From: a bacterium
GTDB lineage: Bacteria > Myxococcota_A > UBA9160 > UBA6930
Direction of reading: 5' to 3'
Assembly (NCBI GenBank): GCA_024228115.1
Contig: JAAETT010000128.1
Span: 1-42,680, forward strand
DNA length: 42,680 nt
Part shown: in pieces, positions 32,369 through 39,089 of the stretch
How positions within the stretch are numbered: the stretch's first letter is position 1
How the letters are laid out: every line of letters begins with the position of its first letter
The notes under the pieces: model-generated
Database searches by the model: none
Seen by the model: only the letters and a program-made list of their open reading frames with translations
What the model was told of the DNA's origin: nothing
Translations under genes and position numbers: made by a program

Positions 32369-32827
32369 ATGACAGAACGAGACCGACGAACCCTGGTGGC
32401 CCACGGTGCACTCGTCTTCCTGGTCGGGCTGATGGCGGGTCTACCCTTCGGCTTCGAGATCCTCGGCAGGGTCGAACTCTGGCCGATCCCGGGTGGCTTC
32501 GATTTCGATCCGCCCGGAGACGTGCGCGGTTGGAGAATGGCCCATCTCGAAGGGATCCTGAACGGCATGCTTCTGTTCGGCGTCGCCGCGGCGGCGCCGC
32601 TTCTTCAGCTCGGCCCCCGCGGCGCGGCATGGGTGACGAAGGGTCTGCTCGTGTGTGCATGGGGGAACGTCACCGCGTCCTGGATCGGCCCGCTCTCGGA
32701 GACCCGCGGGCTGGCATTCAGCGGTGTGAGCTGGAACAGCCTCGTCTACCTGCTCTTCATCGCCGCGATCATCGGAGTCGTCGGTGCCATGGTGGCGATC
32801 TACGCCGGAGCCCGACAGGAGCGTTGA
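32369..32827 (+). CDS. Four-helix membrane protein, possibly hydroxylaminobenzene mutase (HAB)-like
   Basis: A 152-aa integral membrane protein from ATG 32369, preceded by AGGAGG. Helices at about residues 11-28, 61-80, 90-108 and 124-146. The segment MAHLEGILNGMLLFGVAAAAPLLQLGPR (helix 2) resembles the AHLEG-xx-NG signature of hydroxylaminobenzene mutase and styrene-oxide isomerase-like proteins, but I cannot confirm catalytic residues. Those enzymes rearrange hydroxylaminobenzenes or epoxides inside the membrane. Divergent from the amidohydrolase and convergent with the second acyltransferase. Treat the family assignment as tentative. Confidence 0.6.
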   Translation: MTERDRRTLVAHGALVFLVGLMAGLPFGFEILGRVELWPIPGGFDFDPPGDVRGWRMAHLEGILNGMLLFGVAAAAPLLQLGPRGAAWVTKGLLVCAWGNVTASWIGPLSETRGLAFSGVSWNSLVYLLFIAAIIGVVGAMVAIYAGARQER

Positions 32828-32849
32828 GCGTCGGATGGGTCTTCCGGGC

Positions 32850-34256
32850 TCAGGCGATGGCGGTGACTTCGTCGATACCGGCTTCGATGCACTCGAGAAG
32901 ACCGTCCGGATCGGGGACCGCGTGGCGATCCGTGTTGATTCCAAGCTGGAGTTGGCCGTCGTAGCTGAAGAGCGTCACGTTGACGGCGGCGCCGGCCATG
33001 GGACCAAAGGGGAACATCTGCTCGATGCGCGCACCGCCGGTGTAGACGGGAAAGCGCGGGCCGGCCACGTTGCTGGTCACGAAGTCGACGGATTTCATCA
33101 TGCCACTGACGAACGAGGTGGCCGCCACGACACCCAGTCGGTTGATCGCGCCTGAGACCTCGTCCATCAGGGGAAGAGCGGGCTCCGACCGCTGGTCGCG
33201 TACCAGCTTCCGGATGGCCCTCATGCGTTTTTTCGGATCCGCGATCCCGATCGGTACATCGAAACGGGCCGGGACGAATTGGTTGCCGGCCTTCTTGCCT
33301 TCGTCGCCCTCGCGGATGTTGATCGGCATGTTCATGCGCAGGGCTTCCACGGGACGTCCATGCCCCTCGTGGTAGAGGCGCAGGCCGCCCGCAATGGCGG
33401 CTACGAATGCGTCGTTGAGCGTTCCGTCCACAGCCTTGGCCGCAGCGCGTAATGCGTCGAAGGAGACCAGGAGCGCATCGAGGTGGATCGAGAACGAGCG
33501 TTCGGTCCAGAGTGGAGAGTGCGGCTCGGTCGCGGGCTTGACCAGCCGGCCCACTGAGCTCGCCGTCTCAGCCATCTTGCGGGCGGCGCCGGTGGGATCC
33601 TTCGCCGCTTCCCAAAGGCCCCTGCCAAGGGCCTCGCTCAGCTTCAGGCCGCGTTCGGTGGCGGTCTTCACCCGATGTTGCACCGCGGACGCCAGCTGCT
33701 CCATTTCCGTGGCACGGTGCCAGGCGTCCGGGCCCTCGGCCAGGGTTCGCGGCCGGTCCCAACCGGGCTCCGGATCTCGGGAGCGCTCGATCAGGGAGTT
33801 GGTCATGCGGATCATTCCGACGCCATCCGAGATCGCGTGATGGATCTTCATGATCACGCCCGCGCGCCCGCCTTCGAGGCCTTCTACGAGATGGAACTCC
33901 CAGAGCGGACGGTCCTTGTCGAAGGCCTGGGATCCGATCGGTGCGGCGAGGTCGAGTAGATCCCGAAGGTCGCCTTCGCCGGGCGCGCGCAGGCGCCGCA
34001 CATGATAGGTGCGGTCGAAGAGCGGGTCCTCTTCCCAGCGCGGTGTCGCCACGCCCAGTCCATCAGCGACGACCCGTTGGCGAAGCCGCGGGATCGTGTC
34101 GACAGCACGGTCGAAGGTGGCCTCGAAGCGCTCCAGATCCGGCGAGCGGTCGAGGATCCAGACACTCAACACCGTAGAGCGTAAGATCGGATCGCGTTCG
34201 ATGTTCCACATCAACGCGTCGCCGTCGCTCATCCACTCTTCGTAGGTTACCGCCAT
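32850..34256 (-). CDS. Second wax ester synthase/diacylglycerol acyltransferase (WS/DGAT family)
   Basis: A 468-aa O-acyltransferase from ATG 34256 (MAVTYEEWMSDGDALMWNIE). The HHxxxDG motif is in MKIHHAISDGVGMIRM and the C-terminal family block is SVDFVTSNVAGPRFPVYTGGARIEQMFPFGP. DRPLWEFHLVEGLEGG is the equivalent of the first copy's RPLWEMYVIEG. A central insertion (about 185-260) is longer than in the copy at 25083-26504. It may make storage wax esters or triacylglycerol, or may esterify other alcohols; the two copies may differ in substrate. Its ribosome binding site lies inside a GC hairpin directly before the ATG. Confidence 0.9.
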   Translation of the reverse strand: MAVTYEEWMSDGDALMWNIERDPILRSTVLSVWILDRSPDLERFEATFDRAVDTIPRLRQRVVADGLGVATPRWEEDPLFDRTYHVRRLRAPGEGDLRDLLDLAAPIGSQAFDKDRPLWEFHLVEGLEGGRAGVIMKIHHAISDGVGMIRMTNSLIERSRDPEPGWDRPRTLAEGPDAWHRATEMEQLASAVQHRVKTATERGLKLSEALGRGLWEAAKDPTGAARKMAETASSVGRLVKPATEPHSPLWTERSFSIHLDALLVSFDALRAAAKAVDGTLNDAFVAAIAGGLRLYHEGHGRPVEALRMNMPINIREGDEGKKAGNQFVPARFDVPIGIADPKKRMRAIRKLVRDQRSEPALPLMDEVSGAINRLGVVAATSFVSGMMKSVDFVTSNVAGPRFPVYTGGARIEQMFPFGPMAGAAVNVTLFSYDGQLQLGINTDRHAVPDPDGLLECIEAGIDEVTAIA

Positions 34257-34258
34257 GG

Positions 34259-34275
34259 GGGGCCTCCGAGGCCCC
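34259..34275 (-). promoter_or_regulatory. GC hairpin that covers the ribosome binding site of the second WS/DGAT gene
   Basis: On the minus strand GGGGCCT and AGGCCCC pair over a three-base loop, ending two bases before the ATG at 34256. The only Shine-Dalgarno-like run, GGAGG, spans the loop and 3' arm, so folding would block ribosome entry. This could act as a passive translation limiter or a switch. Seen in sequence; regulation is inferred. Confidence 0.5.
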
Positions 34276-34365
34276 ATTGTAGGACAGGAGGCGGAAGCGG
34301 CGGCGAGAAACATCCCCAGCCCCGTTTTCGTGGCCTATCGGAAGGAGGCTTTTCGCGGGGCCCGC

Positions 34366-35784
34366 CTAGACGGTGGACGAATAGCGCCGAGGCGCATCCT
34401 CGGAGGTCTTCAAGTAGGCGTCGAAGGTCATGGCCAGGGGTCGCAGGAAGAGACGGCCTCCAGGCGTGACGCGGTATCCGCCGCCGTCCGCTTCGAGCAG
34501 GCCATCCGTCACGAAGCCTTCGAGCTCCCGGTCGAGCCCTGGAACGCGCTCGCGGAGGGCGACGCCGAAGGTGTTGGTGAAAGCGTCGTCGGAGATGCGG
34601 CCTGCGCACAGGAGCATCCGAATCAGCCAGCGACGTTCCACGTCGTCGTCGCTGAGCACCATTCCCCGAACGATCGGGAGGCCGCCCTGGTCGATCTTCT
34701 CGGCCCAGGCGTCCGGGTCCTTCTCCGATTGCGCGTACTCGCGGCCAAGCTCGGAGATCCCACTCGGGCCGAAGGCAAGAAGGGCGTCGCCGGCGGCCAC
34801 CGTGTAGCCCATGAAATTCCGGGTCAGGCGTCCCTCGTTTGCGGCGATGGCAAGGCTGTCATCCGGGAGCGCAAAATGGTCCATGCCCAGGTAGCGGTAG
34901 CCTGCCCCGCATAGACGCTCGATCGCAGCGGCGAAGATGCCAAGCCGAAGATCGGGGGTGGGCAGATCCTTCTTCTCGAAGCTGCGCTGGGCCTTGGAGA
35001 TCCACGTGACGTGCGCGTAGCCGTACAGGGCGATCCGATCGGGCCGAAGCTCCAGTACCTGGCGGAGGGTCTCCTGGAACGAATCGACGTTCTGCTCTGG
35101 CAGCCCGTAGATCAAGTCGAAGTTGATGCCCTTCGCTCCGAGTTTGCGCGCGCGGTCCACGAGAGCCGCCAGGCGTTCCGGGCGCGAATGGCGATTGATC
35201 GCCTGTTGTACTTTCTCGTCGAGATCCTGGACGCCAAAGCTCACGCGGTTGAAGCCGCGGGCCATGAGCAACTTGAGCTGCTCTTCCTGTGTACGGCGGG
35301 GGTCGAGTTCGATGCTGCGCTCGGCGTCGGCCTCGGGAGGAAAACGAGAGTCGATGATTCCGATCAGCCGGTCGAGTTCGTGGGTGCGTAGAAAGTTGGG
35401 ACTGCCACCTCCAATGGCCAACTGAACCTGGGGGCGCTCGGAGCCCAGCGCATCGGCGACCCGGTCGACTTCCCGTTCGATCCGGTCCAGGAAGGGCCCG
35501 GCAATCTCGTGATCTTGCGTAATCGTGCGATTGCAGGCGCAGAACGAACAGAGCCGCTCGCAGAAGGGGACGTGCACGTAGAGGGAGACGCTGCGGGCGT
35601 CACAGGTCGCCAGCGCGCTTCGATAGTCCTCGGGCCCGAAATCGGTGCTCCACTCGGGGACCGTGGGGTAACTCGTGTAGCGAGGCCCCGGCCCGCTATA
35701 GCGTCGAATCAACTCACGGAGCCGGGACGGTTCCGGAATCGTGCTTCCAAGCTCGGAGGGGCCAGGGCGCAGATCAGCCTGCAT
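34366..35784 (-). CDS. hemN: Oxygen-independent coproporphyrinogen III oxidase HemN (radical SAM)
   Basis: A 472-aa radical-SAM enzyme that converts coproporphyrinogen III to protoporphyrinogen IX without oxygen in heme synthesis. The 4Fe-4S motif is VHVPFCERLCSFCACN (Cys75, Cys79, Cys82, and Cys84 as in HemN's CxxxCxxCxC). RYTSYPTVPEW near the N-terminus, QLAIGGGSPNFL, and GFNRVSFGVQDLDEKVQQAINR are family blocks; YGYAHVTWISKAQRSF fits the HemN YAHxPW region. The C-terminal HemN domain includes GYRYLGMDHFALPDD and FMGYT. Real HemN features (the fourth Cys and the YAHV block) distinguish it from HemW. ATG 35784 is chosen over 35829 by family start; no clear ribosome binding site is seen. The window also carries an octaheme protein that needs heme. 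Confidence 0.93.
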   Translation of the reverse strand: MQADLRPGPSELGSTIPEPSRLRELIRRYSGPGPRYTSYPTVPEWSTDFGPEDYRSALATCDARSVSLYVHVPFCERLCSFCACNRTITQDHEIAGPFLDRIEREVDRVADALGSERPQVQLAIGGGSPNFLRTHELDRLIGIIDSRFPPEADAERSIELDPRRTQEEQLKLLMARGFNRVSFGVQDLDEKVQQAINRHSRPERLAALVDRARKLGAKGINFDLIYGLPEQNVDSFQETLRQVLELRPDRIALYGYAHVTWISKAQRSFEKKDLPTPDLRLGIFAAAIERLCGAGYRYLGMDHFALPDDSLAIAANEGRLTRNFMGYTVAAGDALLAFGPSGISELGREYAQSEKDPDAWAEKIDQGGLPIVRGMVLSDDDVERRWLIRMLLCAGRISDDAFTNTFGVALRERVPGLDRELEGFVTDGLLEADGGGYRVTPGGRLFLRPLAMTFDAYLKTSEDAPRRYSSTV

Positions 35785-35929
35785 ATTGGAGGGACGCCAA
35801 CGCAAGCGGCATGCCCGGCTCGGGGGCACTCCGGGCAGCCCGGGTCCTCATTCTGGGGCGATGTGGCTGATGGAAATGGGGCAATTTGGTTCACGTATGG
35901 GTCGAAAGGTGTCGCTTCTGGCAGGCAGG

Positions 35930-36271
35930 TCAATTGTTTCCGGGGCCGCCCGAGGCGAAGAACACCAGCAGGGTGATGTCCTCGACGATCTCGACGAAGG
36001 AGTGCTCGGAAGTGGCACGGACATAGAGGATCGAGCCTCGCTTGACGTCCTGCTCCTCACCATCGACGCGGAGGCGGGCGCGGCCGTCGAGGACGAAATA
36101 GACCTCGTCCTCATCATGGGGGCCCTGGAGGTCCTTGGCGCCGGCCGCCAGGCGGTAGATGCCGCACGACAGGGACGGTACGCGCAGGAATTCCTTGTAG
36201 GGCGTACCGCTGGTTTCGAGGTTTTCGACCACGTCCTCCACTTCGAAGACACGCCAGACCGGCTGCGACAT
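35930..36271 (-). CDS. Cupin-fold protein
   Basis: A 113-aa single-domain cupin. Motif 1 is GPHDEDEVYFVLDGRARLRV (His and Glu metal ligands) and motif 2 is KRGSILYVRATSEHSFVEI (His ligand). ATG 36271 has AGGAG eight bases before it. Small cupins are dioxygenases, isomerases or sensor domains; the substrate is unknown. It lies between the exported VWA gene and hemN on the same strand, with 145 bp to the hemN start. No partner gene indicates a pathway. Confidence 0.85.
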   Translation of the reverse strand: MSQPVWRVFEVEDVVENLETSGTPYKEFLRVPSLSCGIYRLAAGAKDLQGPHDEDEVYFVLDGRARLRVDGEEQDVKRGSILYVRATSEHSFVEIVEDITLLVFFASGGPGNN

Positions 36272-36379
36272 CGATGCTTCTCCTGTGAGTGGGCGGGTAT
36301 CCTAGGCCAAGATCGAGCGGCCATGGTACGGGATGGGCCTCGCGCTCGGAGCGTTCGCGGCTTCTTCGGAAGTGGAACC

Positions 36380-38488
36380 CTAGTGGGCGCGAGCTCGAGG
36401 CACGTCATCCTGGGTTTCCCGGTCGGCGTTGGGCCCGCTTGCGGGACGCTTTTCGACTTCGATCTGCAGTTCCTTGCGCATCTGGGCGGCGCGTCTCACG
36501 GCGGCATCCCGTTCGCGTTCGATCTCGATCACCAGGTCTTTTCGAATCCGTTCGACTCTCTCGAACTCCAGGGCTTCCAGTCGGCCGCGGAGCAGATCTC
36601 CGCGCCGGCCCACCAACTCGGCGGGTACCGGGGGCTCCTGCGCGGCTTTGGCGTGCACGAGGGTTCGCTCCTCTCGGGCTTCCTCGCCCTTCTGGGTGCG
36701 TACGCGCACGCTTAGGAGATTCTCGCCCTCGGCGAGGGGTACGAGGGCTTCCCAAGTTCCGTCTGCGTGGAGTGTCACCTGGTGCGCGAAGCGTCCGGTC
36801 GTCTCGTTTCGCACTTCGACCCGTTCGATCCGCGCAAACTGGAGGGTGTCGACGAAGCGCGAGAGCCGCCCGGGGTCTCGTACGGGGGTGAAGCGCCCGT
36901 CCGTGATCGCCGCCATCTCCACCGTCGAGATCGGGCCAGCGAGGGCCTCCGGGCCGATCGCGAAGGAGTAGATCTGCACACCCGTTCGCCGGGCGCGGCC
37001 CGCCGCGTCGAGAACTGCGCGCACGTTGGCCCCGTCCGAATCCGGAACCGGCAGGGTGGGTTGGCCGTCCGTGAAGAAGAGGACGACCTTCTGGCTCTCC
37101 GGGTCCGCACGCGAGAGCGAGCCGGGCAGGCCTAGCAACTCCAGCACGGCGTGGTCGACCCCCGCGGCCATATGCGTTCCTTCCGCGACGCCCGGCACGA
37201 CGAGCTCTCTCAGTGCGCGCTCGATACGGGCTACGTCTGCCGTGAGTGGTTCCACGGTCAGGGCGGCACGTTCGATGTGCACGACGCCACGGCCCAGCCC
37301 CGGGGACGCCGACACGTCACCTCCGAAAACGATCAAGCCGACCCGTGTCCGCCCGGGGTCGAGTCCCGCGAGCACCCGGCTTGCAGCGGCGGCTTCGGCA
37401 GCGAGAATCGTATCTCCCGGGTCACTGCTTCGTCCGTCGCGTTCAGGAAGCGGTCTCCCTACGACGCCGTCTCCATCGACGTCATTGCCCGCGGGATAGG
37501 CCGTCGAGCCGGAGACATCGAGGGCAATCACGAGGTCGAAATTCTGGCGACCGCTTCCCGAGGCGGTGGCATGACCGGCGAGAAACGCCGTGCCCGAATC
37601 TCCGATCTGGCTCCCGGGCGGAGGGTGCTCGATCACCACCGCGGGGGGAGCCGGCGCCATGGCAACCTGTTGTTCGAGCTTCTTGGCGGCTGCCAGGACT
37701 TCAGCCCGGGTTCGCTCCGGTGCCTGGTCGCCGTGGGCCGACCCCGTGGCGACCCGACGTCGCGCAAGGGGGCTGTTGGCGGCGCTCGCCTGGGGCGCGC
37801 CTGTCGAGAACAGTCGTCCAAGGCCCTTTTCGTAGGGCTGGGCGATGGCCTCCTGGGCTCCGAGGATCGGCCCGACTCCGACGCGCCAGCCTCCACCGGC
37901 CGGCCAGGCCGCTTGAAGCAGGCCGATGACGCGATCCGTCCCCGCTTCGAGTACGGGGGCTCCGCCCCAACCCCGCAGGTCGGGCAGACCCTCGAGATCG
38001 ATCTCGATTCTCTCGGGTTCGCTGCGGATGACCGTGCCCGGCAGCCGTTCGGTCTCCCCGAGACCGACGATGAGGATTCGATCGCCACGGGCTGGCAGGT
38101 CGACGGCCGGTGTGAGCACGCGCACGCCAACCGGCGGCGCCTCGAGCGCGAAGACCAGATAGTCATCGCGAAGCGTCGCCCCCGGTGCGTGATAGGCGCG
38201 CCCCGGCGCCGCGAAGAAGCGACGAGATCGTCCGATCGACGCTCCTCCAGAAGCGGTGTGGAAGGAGACCTCGACCGATTCAGCCAACTGGGTGCGGTCG
38301 AAGGAATGGGCGGCGCCGACTGCGACCGTGCCATGGGCGCCAGGCAGGAAGAAGACGTTTCCGGCCGTGCCCCCGCCCCGCAAATGAGAGCTGGCCACCA
38401 TGGGGCCCGCACTCGTGGCGTTCCCTTCCGCGACAGCTTGGATGGTGCCGGCGACGAGAAACGCGAAACCGAACAGGAGGGCGCGCAT
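36380..38488 (-). CDS. Exported protein: inactive trypsin-like domain plus von Willebrand factor A domain
   Basis: A 702-aa protein from ATG 38488 with signal peptide MRALLFGFAFLVAGTIQAVA. Residues 30-215 resemble a trypsin-like S1 fold: VGAAHSF holds the His position (His61) and RDDYLVFALE the Asp position (Asp109), but the GDSGGP motif reads GWGGAPV, replacing the nucleophile Ser with Gly175. Residues 316-520 are a VWA domain with an intact MIDAS (DVSGST, Asp324/Ser326/Ser328), a calcium-loop-like insert DVDGDGVVGRP, and VVLFFTDGQPT. Residues 520-630 are a beta domain; the C-terminus is a charged coiled coil. Likely a metal-dependent adhesion or scaffold protein in the periplasm or outside. 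Upstream sequence 38489-38932 is non-coding or shadow. Confidence 0.83.
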   Translation of the reverse strand: MRALLFGFAFLVAGTIQAVAEGNATSAGPMVASSHLRGGGTAGNVFFLPGAHGTVAVGAAHSFDRTQLAESVEVSFHTASGGASIGRSRRFFAAPGRAYHAPGATLRDDYLVFALEAPPVGVRVLTPAVDLPARGDRILIVGLGETERLPGTVIRSEPERIEIDLEGLPDLRGWGGAPVLEAGTDRVIGLLQAAWPAGGGWRVGVGPILGAQEAIAQPYEKGLGRLFSTGAPQASAANSPLARRRVATGSAHGDQAPERTRAEVLAAAKKLEQQVAMAPAPPAVVIEHPPPGSQIGDSGTAFLAGHATASGSGRQNFDLVIALDVSGSTAYPAGNDVDGDGVVGRPLPERDGRSSDPGDTILAAEAAAASRVLAGLDPGRTRVGLIVFGGDVSASPGLGRGVVHIERAALTVEPLTADVARIERALRELVVPGVAEGTHMAAGVDHAVLELLGLPGSLSRADPESQKVVLFFTDGQPTLPVPDSDGANVRAVLDAAGRARRTGVQIYSFAIGPEALAGPISTVEMAAITDGRFTPVRDPGRLSRFVDTLQFARIERVEVRNETTGRFAHQVTLHADGTWEALVPLAEGENLLSVRVRTQKGEEAREERTLVHAKAAQEPPVPAELVGRRGDLLRGRLEALEFERVERIRKDLVIEIERERDAAVRRAAQMRKELQIEVEKRPASGPNADRETQDDVPRARAH

Positions 38489-38547
38489 CACGGAGAACAA
38501 TACCCCGCCCCGTCGTCGTGGCCCGCCAACCGTTCTCGGGATCTTCG

Positions 38548-39024
38548 CTACTCGCCCAGCGTCGCCGAAGTGTCTCGCAGCGCCGGTCCCAGGCGCACTT
38601 CGACATCGTGTGGATCCAGGCGCTCGCCACATTCGGAACAACTCGGCTCCGCATGTATGATGTGCCCGCAGCTTCGGTGTAGGTGCTCGATGGGTTTGCC
38701 GCGGCCATCGTCGTGCCAGCGGTCGCCCCAACGCACGAGCGCCATCATGACCGGATAGAGATCCAGGCCTTTCCTGGTGAGTCGATACTCGTCGCGCGGT
38801 GGACGCTCCTGGTAGCGGTGGCGCTCCAGGATCCCCGCAGCCACCAGCTTTTCCAGGCGATCGGCTACCAGGTTGCGCGAAGCTCCGGTGCGCTCCACGA
38901 AATCCTTGAAGCGTCGGGTGCGCAGGAAGCACTCCCGCAGGACGAGCAGGCTCCAGCGGTCGCCCACCTCCCCCAGCGCTCGGGCAATGGAGCAGGTCTG
39001 GCTGCCGATTTCATCCCATTTCAT
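38548..39024 (-). CDS. HxlR-family regulator with a C-terminal zinc-ribbon-like tail
   Basis: A 158-aa winged-helix regulator. The HxlR domain is residues 10-100: TCSIARALGEVGDRWSLLVLRECFLRTRRFKDF, GASRNLVADRLEKLVAAGILER, DEYRLTRKGLDLYPVMMALVRWGD. Unlike many HxlR proteins it has a C-terminal extension with a CxxH-like then CxxC pattern (HRSCGHIIHAE, then CSECGERLDPH) that could bind zinc; this form occurs in a subset of HxlR proteins. It is divergent from the molybdopterin oxidoreductase gene over 65 bp holding repeated TTTCA/TGAAA sites and probably controls that operon. The N-terminal TCSIA Cys could be redox-active, as in YodB-like members. Confidence 0.9.
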   Translation of the reverse strand: MKWDEIGSQTCSIARALGEVGDRWSLLVLRECFLRTRRFKDFVERTGASRNLVADRLEKLVAAGILERHRYQERPPRDEYRLTRKGLDLYPVMMALVRWGDRWHDDGRGKPIEHLHRSCGHIIHAEPSCSECGERLDPHDVEVRLGPALRDTSATLGE

Positions 39025-39054
39025 GGTTGTGAAAGGAGATCATATATGGTTTCA
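39019..39054. promoter_or_regulatory. Candidate HxlR operator: alternating TTTCA/TGAAA sites
   Basis: TTTCA (39019-39023), TGAAA (39030-39034) and TTTCA (39050-39054) alternate in the divergent spacer between the HxlR gene (start 39024) and the molybdopterin oxidoreductase (start 39090). The outer pair TGAAA-N15-TTTCA is flanked by matching G/G positions; the middle holds CATATATG. The first site overlaps the HxlR start codon, which would allow autoregulation. Inferred from symmetry and position. Confidence 0.4.
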
Positions 39055-39089
39055 TTTTGCAACTCACTCCAAGGCGCCCAGGAAACCTC

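Noticed and set aside
37151-38758. Long plus-strand frame (535 codons) opposite the VWA gene
   Set aside because: The minus-strand protein has a signal peptide, MIDAS and coherent domains; the plus frame is arginine-rich shadow.
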